Shown here: in pieces, positions 1-9,800 of the stretch | Position numbering within the stretch: the stretch's first letter is position 1 | How the letters are laid out: every line of letters begins with the position of its first letter | DNA from: Akkermansia sp. N21116 | Lineage (GTDB): Bacteria; Verrucomicrobiota; Verrucomicrobiia; Verrucomicrobiales; Akkermansiaceae | Length of the DNA stretch: 64,000 nucleotides | Assembly: GCF_029854705.2 (NCBI RefSeq) | Contig: NZ_CP139035.1 | Location: 558,001-622,000, forward strand | Direction of reading: 5' to 3' | The notes under the pieces: model-generated | The model's database searches: none | Told to the model about the DNA's origin: nothing | The model's input: the letters and a program-made list of their open reading frames with translations, nothing else | Translations under genes and position numbers: made by a program

Positions 1-1246
1 CCGGAGGCAGGGTGAAGGCCGGTACCTGCCAACCGCGGGTACGCAGCTTGTCCGAGAGTTCGAACAGGTTGTAACCGGGATCGTAACCATCTTTCATGTA
101 AAAGCATACGGCCGGGATACTCGTCTTGGGGTCGCCGCTGGCGATGAAGACAAAGTCTCCCAATTTGGCAATTTCCTGTGCGAGATAGGTGGATACGTCG
201 TATGCGGCGGTATGGATGTTCTTGTATCCTTCGTAACCAAGACGGATAAAATCGTAGTACTGGGCGATGATTTGTCCGGCGGGGCGCGAGAAGTTGATAG
301 CGAAAGTCGGAATTTCGCCGCCGAGGTAATTGACGTTGAAAATCAAGTCTTGCGGGAGTTCCTTTACGTCTCTCCAGATGACCCAGCCCACACCGAGTGG
401 TGCAAGACCATACTTGTGGCCGGATGTACTGATAGATTTGACTCGCGGGATACGGAAGTCGAACAGGATATCGGGAGCGCAGAACGGAGCCAGGAAGCCG
501 CCGCTGGCACCATCGACATGGATATCAATATCCAGACCGGTACGTTTTTGCAAGTCGTCAAGAGCGGCTGCAATCTTGTCGGGATATTCGAAGGCCCCCG
601 TGTAGGTGACTCCAAAGGTCGGGACGACGCAAATAGTATTTTCGTCAATTTGCTCGAGCATGCGGTCTACATCCATGGCAAACTTACCCTTTTCCATGGG
701 GATTTCACGCATTTCAATGTCCCAGTAACGACAAAATTTGTGCCAGCAGATCTGGACGGGACCGCAAACAAGGTTGGGCTTGTCGATCGGTTTGCCGGCA
801 GCTTTCCGTTTTGCTCTCCAGCGCCAGAGGGCGGCCATACCGCCGAGCATGCAGGCTTCACTGGAGCCGATGGAGGAACAGCCGATGGGCTTTTCATCCG
901 GTGAGGCATTCCATAGATCGGCAAGCATGGCGACGCACCGCATTTCAAGGACGGCGGTCTGCGGATATTCATCCTTGTCGATCATGTTTTTATTGATACT
1001 CAAATCCATCAGTTTCCTGACTTCGGCTTCGTCCCAGGTCTGGCAGAACGTGGCCAGATTTTGTCGGGCGTTGCCATCGAGGAGAAGTTCGTCGTGGACG
1101 AGCTGGTAGGCATCTTCAGCGCGCATTGCGGATGAAGGAATTTTTGTTTTGGGCAGAACCCGGCCGGCTTCCGGTGATCCAAAGATGGATGCGCTAGCCG
1201 GTGCCGGCTCCGCATTCCTATTTTTATTGCAATCGCATGTTGACAT
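1..1246 (-). CDS. gadB: Glutamate decarboxylase (C-terminus cut by window edge)
   Basis: Pyridoxal-phosphate enzyme that converts L-glutamate to GABA and CO2, consuming a cytoplasmic proton. I translated the minus strand from the ATG at 1246-1244: 415 residues remain and about 50 C-terminal residues lie beyond base 1 (the E. coli enzyme has 466). The match to E. coli GadA/GadB is close throughout. [14 protein letters not shown] lies near residue 58, [10 protein letters not shown] near 128, the cofactor-pocket DGASGG at 245-250, and SGHK with the Schiff-base lysine at about residue 278. The N-terminus differs from E. coli and carries a short Cys/Asn/Ala-rich stretch ([10 protein letters not shown]). 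An AAAGGAAA ribosome-binding site sits 5-8 bases before the ATG. The gene is divergent from gadC and glsA, which completes a glutamate-dependent acid-resistance set. Very secure family call. Confidence 0.96.
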   Translation of the reverse strand, partial: MSTCDCNKNRNAEPAPASASIFGSPEAGRVLPKTKIPSSAMRAEDAYQLVHDELLLDGNARQNLATFCQTWDEAEVRKLMDLSINKNMIDKDEYPQTAVLEMRCVAMLADLWNASPDEKPIGCSSIGSSEACMLGGMAALWRWRAKRKAAGKPIDKPNLVCGPVQICWHKFCRYWDIEMREIPMEKGKFAMDVDRMLEQIDENTICVVPTFGVTYTGAFEYPDKIAAALDDLQKRTGLDIDIHVDGASGGFLAPFCAPDILFDFRIPRVKSISTSGHKYGLAPLGVGWVIWRDVKELPQDLIFNVNYLGGEIPTFAINFSRPAGQIIAQYYDFIRLGYEGYKNIHTAAYDVSTYLAQEIAKLGDFVFIASGDPKTSIPAVCFYMKDGYDPGYNLFELSDKLRTRGWQVPAFTLPP

Positions 1247-1633
1247 AATTAATTTCCTTTAAGTGAATTTTTAGACAGACACTCGGCCGAAATGCGCTGT
1301 CATGTAGGAATAGAAAGCTCCCGATGAAAATTCGTTCAGAAGAATTATATCGGAATGTCATTTTTACGAGTCTCTATAGATTTATAATTTTTTTTTCAAC
1401 AGGTGCCGGAGAAAGGGAGTCTTCATAGACATATATTGCGGCTGGAAACGATCATGCAGCTGGCTTGTGGAAATATCCCCGGATACCGAAAAGTGGCTTC
1501 CCGGGTAGATTTTTCACAGGACGATTTCCCGGGCGGGAGGCAGAAGTTGCCGATGGTTTCAAGACAGTCGTACAAGAGCCGGTGTTTTTCTTCGAGAGAG
1601 GCCCTGGCATCGAACTAGAAACAATATGGTTCC
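1247..1633. other. Intergenic region between divergent gadB and gadC
   Basis: 387 bases with no convincing gene. The left third is A+T-rich and holds two back-to-back TATAAT hexamers (see the promoter entry). The right part, about 1400-1630, is more G+C-rich and has short overlapping open frames on both strands without recognisable products or good ribosome-binding sites. If the gadC promoter is the one near 1383, gadC has an unusually long leader of roughly 240 bases, which could hold regulatory RNA structure. I recognise no known riboswitch. Confidence 0.5.
1344..1388. promoter_or_regulatory. Candidate divergent promoters for gadB and gadC
   Basis: A perfect TATAAT reads leftward at 1349-1344 (toward gadB, leader about 90 bases) and another reads rightward at 1383-1388 (toward gadC). 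Neither has a convincing -35 hexamer at 16-18 bases, which would fit activator-dependent expression of an acid-response system. Activation by acid is inference from the system's role. Confidence 0.35.
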
Positions 1634-3169
1634 ATGAACACAACCACACAAAATCATTCCGGGTCTTCACCCGTGAAGGTTGGTGGATCCCCTACCAAAT
1701 CTCTTGTCGGGATGGGGGTTTTCACCTTGGCGATGATTAACATTTCCGCCATCGTCAGCCTTCGCGGCATGCCTGCGGAAAGTACGTACGGACTCAGTTC
1801 CGTCTTCTATTACATTTTTGCAGCAGCATTCTTCCTCATCCCGGTTTCCCTGGTAGCGGCCGAGTTGACGACAGGCTGGCCGCAAAAAGGTGGAGTATTT
1901 CGATGGGTCGGTGAGGCATTTGGTCCCAAGTGGGGGTTTTTAGCCATTTGGCTTCAATGGATTGAGAGTACGATTTGGTTCCCGACCGTTTTGACGTTTG
2001 CCGCTGTTTCTCTGGCGTTCATCGGTCCCGACCAGAGGTGGGACGAAGCCTTGGCAGCCAATAAATGGTATGCATTGATCATTGTTCTTGCCGTTTACTG
2101 GTCGGCAACATTTCTGAACTTCCGAGGGATGAAAATGTCCGGGATGATTACGAAATGGGGGACGATGATCGGTACGGTTATTCCTGCAGCCGTATTGATC
2201 CTTTTCGGTGCCTATTACTGGCTTTCCGGCCACCCGGTGCTGATTGATATGAGTGCAGACAAGTTGATCCCCGACCTGACGAAGTTCGACAATATTGTAT
2301 TGGCAGCCAGTATTTTCCTGTTTTACGCAGGGATGGAAATGTCTGCCGTGCACGTTAAGGAAGTCCGCAATCCCGGGCGGAATTATCCGTTGTCTATTTT
2401 GATCTCCGCGATTATTACGGTCAGTATCTTTGTGTTCGGCACATTGGCTATTGGTTTCATTATTCCTGAAGCCAAGATCAATCTTGTTCAGAGTTTGTTG
2501 ATTACTTACGATGAGTACTTTAAAATGTTCGGACTGTCATGGTTCGGCGGGATTATGGCTCTGTGTCTTGCCGTGGGCGTACTCGCTCAGGTGACAGCGT
2601 GGGTCATGGGTCCATCCAAGGGCTTGCTGCAAGTCGGGATGGCCGGTTACTTGCCTCCTGCCATGCAGAAGGTGAACACCAATAACGTCCAGACAGGTAT
2701 TCTGTTCATTCAGGGAGGGGTGGTTACGGTATTGTCAATTCTGTTTGTTGTTATGCCTTCCGTTCAAACTGCTTATCAAATTATTTCCCAATTGACGATT
2801 ATCCTGTATCTGATCATGTACATGCTGATGTTTGCCTCCGGTATCTATCTGCGCCATTCGGAACCGGATGTTCCGCGTACGTTCCGCGTACCTGGCGGCA
2901 AGTACCTCGGAATGTGGATTGTCGGAGGGATCGGCTTGCTGGGTAGTCTGGCTGCCTTCCTCGTAAGTTTTATTCCTCCTGCCCAGATCCCTGTCGGCAG
3001 CCCGTTGCTTTACATTACGATTCTGGCGATAGGAATGATTTTCTTTGCCGGGATACCGTTTATTATCTTCGCTTTGCGCAAGCCTTCATGGAAGCGTGAA
3101 CTGAATCCCGAGGATGCTTTTGAACCCTTCAACTGGGAACAGAAGAAGTTGGAAGACTCACAAAAGTAA
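1634..3169 (+). CDS. gadC: Glutamate:GABA antiporter, APC family
   Basis: Inner-membrane exchanger that imports glutamate and exports the GABA made by the decarboxylase, so that the pair pumps out protons. It is 511 residues, the same length as E. coli GadC, with about twelve hydrophobic segments. The first holds [15 protein letters not shown] near residue 43, typical of GadC and related amino-acid/GABA exchangers, followed by [11 protein letters not shown]. The charged C-terminal tail after the last helix (from about residue 480) is the right size for the pH-sensing plug of E. coli GadC, but I cannot show that function. The ATG at 1634 lacks a clear ribosome-binding site. The stop codon TAA lies inside the ribosome-binding site of glsA, so the two are coupled in one operon. 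Confidence 0.93.
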   Translation: MNTTTQNHSGSSPVKVGGSPTKSLVGMGVFTLAMINISAIVSLRGMPAESTYGLSSVFYYIFAAAFFLIPVSLVAAELTTGWPQKGGVFRWVGEAFGPKWGFLAIWLQWIESTIWFPTVLTFAAVSLAFIGPDQRWDEALAANKWYALIIVLAVYWSATFLNFRGMKMSGMITKWGTMIGTVIPAAVLILFGAYYWLSGHPVLIDMSADKLIPDLTKFDNIVLAASIFLFYAGMEMSAVHVKEVRNPGRNYPLSILISAIITVSIFVFGTLAIGFIIPEAKINLVQSLLITYDEYFKMFGLSWFGGIMALCLAVGVLAQVTAWVMGPSKGLLQVGMAGYLPPAMQKVNTNNVQTGILFIQGGVVTVLSILFVVMPSVQTAYQIISQLTIILYLIMYMLMFASGIYLRHSEPDVPRTFRVPGGKYLGMWIVGGIGLLGSLAAFLVSFIPPAQIPVGSPLLYITILAIGMIFFAGIPFIIFALRKPSWKRELNPEDAFEPFNWEQKKLEDSQK

Positions 3170-3185
3170 GGAGGCATTACCCGCT

Positions 3186-4142
3186 ATGAATGAGATCTTA
3201 ACATCATTTTCCTGGAATTCACAGGCCATGCATTCTTCCCTCGCACAGGCGAGGGAAGAATATGCCGACGACCATGGTGGCAGGAATGCCAGTTACATTC
3301 CTGCGCTTGCCCAGGTTTCCTCGAATTTGTTTGGAATTGCCGCCGTGTCTTGTAACGGAGACATCGTAGAAGTCGGAGATGCGGAAGTCCCGTTTGCCAT
3401 TGAATCCATTTCCAAGGTATTCAGCCTGGCATACGTGATCGACCAAATCGGTCATCGGGAATTACTGAGCAAAATCGGGGCCAATCCTACAGGAGAGCCT
3501 TTCAATTCCGTGATGGCTGTCGAACTCCATCATGGAAAGCCGCTAAATCCCTTGGTAAATGCCGGAGCCATGGCAACCGTCAGCTTGATTCCCGGGAAAA
3601 CTCCGGATGACATCTGGAACACTATTATTTCCAATCTGGAGGCTTTTGCCGGTCATTCCCTGTCAGTAGACGAGGAGATCTATCATTCTGAAAGTGAAAC
3701 GAATCAGCACAACCGGGGCATTGCCTGGCTGCTGAAAAGCTACGGATATTTCTACAATGACCCTGACATGATCGTGGATTTGTACACGCGCATGTGCTCC
3801 GTGAAGATTACGGCGCGGGATCTGGCTGTCATGGGGGCGTGTTTTTGCAACGGAGGCGTCAATCCTGTGACGGGGAAGCGTGTCGTCAAAGATACCAATG
3901 TTCCTCCGGTTCTTGCAGAGATGTGTATGAGCGGTTTGTACGATTCTACCGGGACATGGATGTACGAGGCCGGGGTACCGGGTAAGAGTGGCGTTGGAGG
4001 CGGCCTTCTTGCCTGTGCGCCGGGCAAATTGGCTCTGGCGTCTTATTCCCCGCCTCTGGATGTCGCGGGCAACAGTGTCCGTGGACAGAAGGCATTGAAT
4101 CGCATTATTACCGAGCATGGCCTCAATTTGTTCCTGAGCTGA
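3186..4142 (+). CDS. glsA: Glutaminase A
   Basis: Hydrolyses L-glutamine to glutamate and ammonia. This feeds substrate to GadB and neutralises acid directly with ammonia, as YbaS does beside GadC in E. coli acid resistance. The protein has 318 residues, the normal length for the serine-dependent glutaminase family. The SxxK nucleophile/base motif is SISK at 74-77. Also present are NPLVNAGA, the NHNRG-type segment (here NQHNRGIAW), a C-terminal SGVGGG and PPLD. The start at 3186 is chosen because AAGGAGG lies 12-18 bases upstream and overlaps the gadC stop; an in-frame start at 3114 would run 56 bases into gadC and adds no conserved residues. A hairpin terminator follows. Confidence 0.95.
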   Translation: MNEILTSFSWNSQAMHSSLAQAREEYADDHGGRNASYIPALAQVSSNLFGIAAVSCNGDIVEVGDAEVPFAIESISKVFSLAYVIDQIGHRELLSKIGANPTGEPFNSVMAVELHHGKPLNPLVNAGAMATVSLIPGKTPDDIWNTIISNLEAFAGHSLSVDEEIYHSESETNQHNRGIAWLLKSYGYFYNDPDMIVDLYTRMCSVKITARDLAVMGACFCNGGVNPVTGKRVVKDTNVPPVLAEMCMSGLYDSTGTWMYEAGVPGKSGVGGGLLACAPGKLALASYSPPLDVAGNSVRGQKALNRIITEHGLNLFLS

Positions 4143-4163
4143 CTTGTTCCGTCCGTATCTTTT

Positions 4164-4207
4164 CCGGGGGAGTGTTCCGCAGGATGGAATACTCTCCCGG
4201 AATTTTT
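4164..4207 (+). terminator. Rho-independent terminator after glsA
   Basis: A 15-bp stem (4164-4178 with 4186-4200, two G-T wobbles, 7-base loop) is followed by AATTTTT. It ends the gadC-glsA transcript. Confidence 0.8.
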
Positions 4208-4234
4208 GAAATTTAATGAAAGGAAAGATAGAAT
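4206..4234 (+). promoter_or_regulatory. Sigma70-like promoter for the beta-helix gene
   Basis: TTGAAA at 4206-4211, a 17-base spacer, and TAGAAT at 4229-4234, immediately after the glsA terminator and about 40 bases before the next start codon. The position and near-consensus hexamers support it. Confidence 0.5.
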
Positions 4235-4272
4235 GTCGGGGTAAATATGGTTGACGCACACCTGCTTATCCT

Positions 4273-6663
4273 ATGAATCTTCAAGAACTTTTTTACTTTT
4301 TGCCGTCTTTTCTTCTTGTCGGAAGTATGATTTCATCTCCTGCTGCTGAGATCTATGTGTCTCCTGCAGGAAACGATACCGGGACCGGAAGTGCGAATGC
4401 TCCCTTTCAATCGGTCCATGCAGCATTGGAAGCCGCTCGGATTCAATCCGGGAAAGGGGAGAAAAACAACACAATTTTCCTTCAGGACGGAACCTATTAT
4501 TTGACCCGGCCTCTTGTACTTCATCCGGAGGACTCCAATCTGACAATCAAGGCATTCAATCCCGGAAAGGCCATTATAAGCGGTGCCAGGCCGCTTCAGA
4601 TTTCCTGGGAACCCTATCGTGATGGCATCATGAAAGCTTCCGTTCCCCGGAATACCCGGATGGACGCTCTGTTCATCGATGGAAAACGTCAACGCATGGC
4701 GAGGTATCCCAATGCCAGAGGCGGAAAGGATATATTTGACGGCTATGCTGCAGACGCTGTTTCCCCCGAACGCATTGCCCGTTGGCAGCACCCCGAAACG
4801 GGCTTCTTCCACGCTCTGCATATGAGCAGGTGGGGAGGGATGCATTACAGGATTACAGGGAAAAATGCGGACGGTTCCGTTTCTCTTGAAGGAGGCTGGC
4901 AGAATAACCGACCTTCCGGCCCGCACCAAACGTATCGCTTTGTCGAAAATATTTTTGAAGAACTGGATACTCCCGGCGAGTGGTATCTGGATGAAAAGGA
5001 ATCCATTTTGTATTTTTATCCGGAGACTGGAGTGGATTTATCTCGGGCCAAGGTGGAAATAACTGTTTTGGAACGTCTTCTGGAATTCAAGGGAACACAG
5101 GAAAACCCGGTTCGCAACGTCCATGTGCGGGATCTTGTTCTGACGCAGACGAATCGTACTTTTATGAAGAACAAGGAACCTCTTTTGCGGAGTGATTGGA
5201 CGATTTACCGCAACGGGGCCATCTTGATGGAGGGAACGGAAGGCTGTTCCGTTACTGGTACGGATTTTGCCGACCTGGGAGGGGATGCCGTATTCGTCAA
5301 TAATTACAATAGAAAGGTTTGTATTGAGTCCTGCTACATTCACGATATTGGCGGAAATGGAGTAGCTTTTGTCGGGGACAGGGATGCCTCCCGTTCTCCG
5401 CGCGACTACAAGGACGCTGGAAATTTTTCATGGGATACGTTGGACAAAGCTCCCGGACCACGCAGTGCCGATTACCCTGCTGACTGTATGGTGAAGGACT
5501 GTCTAATAACACGGACCGGACAAGTGGAAAAACAGACTGCTCCCGTGCAAATTGCTATGGCGGAAGGTATTCAGGTGATTCACTGTTCGTTGTACAACGT
5601 CCCCAGGGCGGGTATCAATATCGGAGACGGTTGCTGGGGTGGTCATCTTATCGACGGGTGCGACATTTTCGATACCGTGCAGGAAACTTCCGACCACGGT
5701 TCGTTCAATTCCTGGGGGCGCGACCGGTTTTGGAATCTCAAGGGTCTTGATATGAACGATTTAACGAACTGGAATGAGATTCGTGATATCCCTTTTCTGG
5801 ATGCCCGCAAGACGACCATTATCAAGAATAGCCGCTGGAGATGCGACCATGGCTGGGATATCGACCTCGACGACGGTTCCGGGAATTATGAGATCTTCAA
5901 CAACCTATTGCTCAACAGAGGGTTGAAGCTCCGGGAAGGTTTTGGCCGTAAAGTGTACAACAACATTATCGTCAACAATGCTCTTCATCCTCATGTTTGG
6001 TACAAGCGTTCCGGCGATGTGGTAGAACGCAACATTTTCTTCGTAGACGGATATTTCCCGGCTGGCGGCATGCCCTCCAAACCATGGGGAGAAAGACTGG
6101 ATTCCAACTTTGTCCATGTGCCGGGTATGAAGGGAGTGCGGGAAGCGCATGGTCTGCAAGAAGCGTCCGGCAATGATGTCCATTCAAAAATGGGAGATGC
6201 CCTTTTTGTAAATCCGTCGGGAGGCGACTACCGGGTTAAGCCGGGTTCTCCTGCCCTCCAAACAGGATTCCGTAATTTTCCGATGGAGTTCGGCGTTGTT
6301 TCCCCGAGGTTGAAAAAGATAGCGAAAACACCCGTATTGCCTTCCTACAATCCGGCTGTACCTGGAGGAATGCCCCAAACGGAATCTTTTGCTTCCCTGG
6401 GCATGGAGGGGCGCAGCATCAAAGGAATGGGGGATGTTTCCGCATACGGACTTTCAGGCGAAACGGGTGTTCTGATCCTGAAATTGGAACCTTCCGGGAA
6501 ACTGTATCGTGCCGGTGTCCGCCAGGACGATGTCATCATTGCTATCGATGAACAGCCTGTCAAAAATACGGCATCTCTCTACGACAGGCTCAAAAATAAG
6601 AAATCAATTCATATGACAATTAGTAGGAAACAATCCGAAATGGAGATTGAAATAAATTTGTAA
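4273..6663 (+). CDS. Secreted right-handed beta-helix protein with C-terminal PDZ domain
   Basis: 796 residues. A signal peptide (residues 1-25, cleavage likely after SSPAA) is followed by IYVSPAGNDTGTGS and a PFQSVHAALEAAR segment. These are typical of the N-terminal cap of pectate-lyase-fold proteins, including several polysaccharide lyase and glycoside hydrolase families. ALFIDGKRQRMARYPN near residue 135 recalls GH141-like proteins, but I cannot fix the family. Repeated short turns rich in N, G and I between about 280 and 650 fit helix rungs. The last 75 residues form a PDZ-like domain (GVLILKLEPSGKLYRAGVR, DDVIIAIDEQPV). The likely role is cleavage of a host or dietary glycan outside the cytoplasm; substrate unknown. 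It stands alone, with its own promoter and terminator. Confidence 0.75.
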   Translation: MNLQELFYFLPSFLLVGSMISSPAAEIYVSPAGNDTGTGSANAPFQSVHAALEAARIQSGKGEKNNTIFLQDGTYYLTRPLVLHPEDSNLTIKAFNPGKAIISGARPLQISWEPYRDGIMKASVPRNTRMDALFIDGKRQRMARYPNARGGKDIFDGYAADAVSPERIARWQHPETGFFHALHMSRWGGMHYRITGKNADGSVSLEGGWQNNRPSGPHQTYRFVENIFEELDTPGEWYLDEKESILYFYPETGVDLSRAKVEITVLERLLEFKGTQENPVRNVHVRDLVLTQTNRTFMKNKEPLLRSDWTIYRNGAILMEGTEGCSVTGTDFADLGGDAVFVNNYNRKVCIESCYIHDIGGNGVAFVGDRDASRSPRDYKDAGNFSWDTLDKAPGPRSADYPADCMVKDCLITRTGQVEKQTAPVQIAMAEGIQVIHCSLYNVPRAGINIGDGCWGGHLIDGCDIFDTVQETSDHGSFNSWGRDRFWNLKGLDMNDLTNWNEIRDIPFLDARKTTIIKNSRWRCDHGWDIDLDDGSGNYEIFNNLLLNRGLKLREGFGRKVYNNIIVNNALHPHVWYKRSGDVVERNIFFVDGYFPAGGMPSKPWGERLDSNFVHVPGMKGVREAHGLQEASGNDVHSKMGDALFVNPSGGDYRVKPGSPALQTGFRNFPMEFGVVSPRLKKIAKTPVLPSYNPAVPGGMPQTESFASLGMEGRSIKGMGDVSAYGLSGETGVLILKLEPSGKLYRAGVRQDDVIIAIDEQPVKNTASLYDRLKNKKSIHMTISRKQSEMEIEINL

Positions 6664-6691
6664 ATTTTTGATTCAAAATAAATATAAAAAT

Positions 6692-6736
6692 AAAACGATT
6701 CCTTGTCTTTTTTTAGAATTAGGAATCGTTTTTTTT
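6692..6736 (+). terminator. Rho-independent terminator after the beta-helix gene
   Basis: Perfect 12-bp inverted repeat, 6692-6703 with 6721-6732, continuing into a run of T. The AAAACG start of the stem also makes it usable on the other strand. Confidence 0.85.
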
Positions 6737-6781
6737 GTCTAAAAATTGAATTTGAATAACTTCTTTCAGTACGGTTTTATC

Positions 6782-6809
6782 TTGAAAAAAAAGAACATTT
6801 TGCTATATT
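6782..6809 (+). promoter_or_regulatory. Sigma70-like promoter for the S6 autotransporter
   Basis: TTGAAA at 6782-6787, a 16-base spacer, and TATATT at 6804-6809, lying between the terminator of the previous gene and the start codon at 6876. Confidence 0.45.
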
Positions 6810-6875
6810 CCTATTCTCGGTATTTTGATTGATGCCCATCGGTGCCGTTTCATACTCTCTCCCTCATCTACTCCC

Positions 6876-9800
6876 ATGAATGTTCCCTTTTTTTATCATG
6901 GATTCTGGAAGCTGGCCCTTCCTCTGTACTCCCTTGTCTTGTACATTCCTGCAGAAGCAGGTATCCTTTCCCATCTCGTCGATTTGCAAATGTATCGCGA
7001 TTTTGCGGAAAACAAGGGAATTTTTATTGCCGATGCCGACAAGATCGTCGTACGCAACAAGAACGGTGTCGTTATCGGCACGATTGAACACATGATGAAT
7101 TTGGATGGGGTGGCCGATGCTCATGCGGGAGAAGCGGCGCTGGTGGGAGGGCCCGGTTTTATTGCGACGGTTTCCCACGATTACGACAATGCGGAAATAA
7201 CGTTTGCCAAACGGTTTGGAGCTACGTCGGGAACGCCGTTCTACGATTCCTACAGGACTGTCAGTGTTTCCAATGGTTGGGGGGATCAATTGGATTATAA
7301 TTACGATTACCGCGTTCAGAGATTGTCCAAGATTGTGACGGAGGCGACAGCGGCCGCCTACCTGACGGACAGGGAATATCTGGATCATATGTCAGGAAGG
7401 CTTTGCGTCCGTGTGGGGTCGGGAACCCAGCAGGTAGCTTATCCGGGCGGGGTTAATGAAACCATTGCCGGAGGGTATGCCTATTTGACGGGAGGGACAC
7501 TGCGGTTTGAGGGCCAGGCTAAATTGTCTCCGGCATTGAGCCCGGTGGTAATAGGAAATGCCCGGACGTACGAAGCATACCGATTCTGGTATTATTATGA
7601 CGAACCCTCGGCGGATTCTCCGATGAATATTGGCATCCGGGCCGGGGATAGCGGAAGTCCCTGCTATTTTTACAATCCGAAGACCGACCAGTGGGAATGG
7701 CTGGGAGCCGGGCAGTCGGGCGGAGGAGAAGGATATGGCGGCTTTAGCCAGATGCGTTCCGGTAATTTCTGGGCGGTGGATTTGATCTCTTCTTATGACC
7801 GTACGTTCTCAAGTATATCGAACGGAGGAAATGTTATCTGGAATGTGCCCGGTACTTCCTCGGGTAACGGGACGATCGTCCAGGGAGGGAATACGCTAAA
7901 TTATGTCGGTCTTGCCTCCGGTTTTCGCGGGGATACGTCGACGAATGGAAACAAGGCATCGAACGATATGATGGACGCCTGCCATAACCTCGTGTTCGGA
8001 GGGGCGGGAGGCAAGATCGTGTTGCAAGGGTCGGTCGATATGGGAGCCGGGTCCCTCACTTTTAATTCCGACTATACGCTTTCCAACGGAGGGGTTGCCG
8101 CACGGCGGTTGAATTCGGCGGGATTTGTCGTGAACAAGGGGGCGGTACTGACAACGGAGTTGACGGGAGCTCCTGGAGACGAATGGCGCAAAATCGGAGA
8201 AGGGACACTTATTGTCGCGGGCTCCGGCAACAACAGCGCTTCTTTGAATGTAGGCGGGGAGGGGCTGGTGGTATTGAACCGGACGGGAGGAGCTGCTGCT
8301 GAAAGCGTGAAACTCAATGGCGGCAATGTCATTGTACGTCTGATGTCCGCAGGGCAGATACGCAACGGAATTGTTTTCGGTCACCGTGGCGGAATCCTTG
8401 ATTTGTACGGAACGGACATGGCAGCATCGACCATTACGCATTTGGACAATGGAGCGGTATTTGCCAATTTGAAACCGTCTTCGACATCTACCTGGACATA
8501 TTCTGGGGGAACATCGACGTATCTCGGGAGTTTTACTGACGGAGGTTCTTCTGCTGCCGGGTTGCTGAATGTGGTTGTTGCTCCATCTTCGGAGCAAGCT
8601 GTTTGGACGCTTTCCGGCGATGTGGATAACAAGGGGAGCTGGGCTGTTAATGGAGGGACACTTTCCGTGGATGGTTCTCCGACGATTCATGCTGCGGGTT
8701 ATGTGGATCCGAATGACTGGCAGGATGCCGTGTTCAATACGGGTAACGTGAGTGTCAAGGGAGGGGCTCTCTTTCGGGCTGGAGCGCATTCTATCGTTCA
8801 TTCTCATATATATGTTTCGAATTCTGGTTCTTATGCAATCAGGGAATCGTCCTTGCAAAAGGGGGATATTGTCTTGCAAGGGAGCCTTTCCGCATATTTG
8901 GCGGATATCCGGCAGGGAGTGGCTCGTCAGGAGGGGCAAGTGACGGGAGCAGGCCTGTTGACCAAGACCGGAACCGGTACGTTGGTGTTGGCTGGGGAAA
9001 GGAGCTCCATGAGTGGTTCCAAAAAGGTGTCAGAAGGTCTTGTCAAGGCAGTGTCTCTCCAGGCACTGGGGACGGGAATCGGCGATTGGCTTGTGGAAAA
9101 GGGCGGCGTACTGGGAGTGGACAATACGGAGATTGCTTCCGTGCTGAATAGAATCGACGAGACTTCTACCGGTACGTATGTCCTGAATTCCGGAAAGATT
9201 GACAATGTTCCCCTGCTTTCCGATTGGAATGATTTGAATCTGGGTACGGCGGATGCGACGGCACTCGGGACGTTGGGTACGACGGACTCCCTGGCTCCCT
9301 GGACAACTGATGGAGGTTGGAGGCTGGGCGGAGGCGGTGGTGAGCTGACGTTGAATCTTAAATTGTCCGGTTCCGGTACACTGTATGTCGGAAATGGTGC
9401 CAATTCCGGGAGATTGATTTTGACCAATATTTATAATAGCGATGCCGCGAGCGGATTCGATGGGAACATTGTGCTGAGTTCTGGAATGGAATTGTTCTAT
9501 ACCGATATTCGTGCTCTGGGATCGAAGACGAAGAATATACTTGTGGAATACGGCAACGGTTTTGACCTCGGGAATAGTCCCGCCGAAGCGATGGCCCATG
9601 TTCATGGCGATTCTAGTGGGATTCTCTATTTTGGTGCTGATTCGGCAAGCGATTACAATTTTGGTTCCCTGGGGCTGAATTCAGTTGCTTTGGGAACGAC
9701 CGGGAAGGTAACGCTGAGTGGTACTTTAACTTCGGAGACGGGAGGATTCCGTTTCGGTGGTTCCGGTACTCTGACGATTGTGAAAAATTTGTCTGGGACG

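Noticed and set aside
1320-1351. TTC-N5-GAA-like symmetry in the gad intergenic region as a specific operator
   Set aside because: Short and common by chance; no matching copy was seen elsewhere in the window.
6825-6875. TTG start extending the S6 autotransporter by 17 residues
   Set aside because: It places polar residues before the signal peptide, and the ATG at 6876 opens it cleanly.
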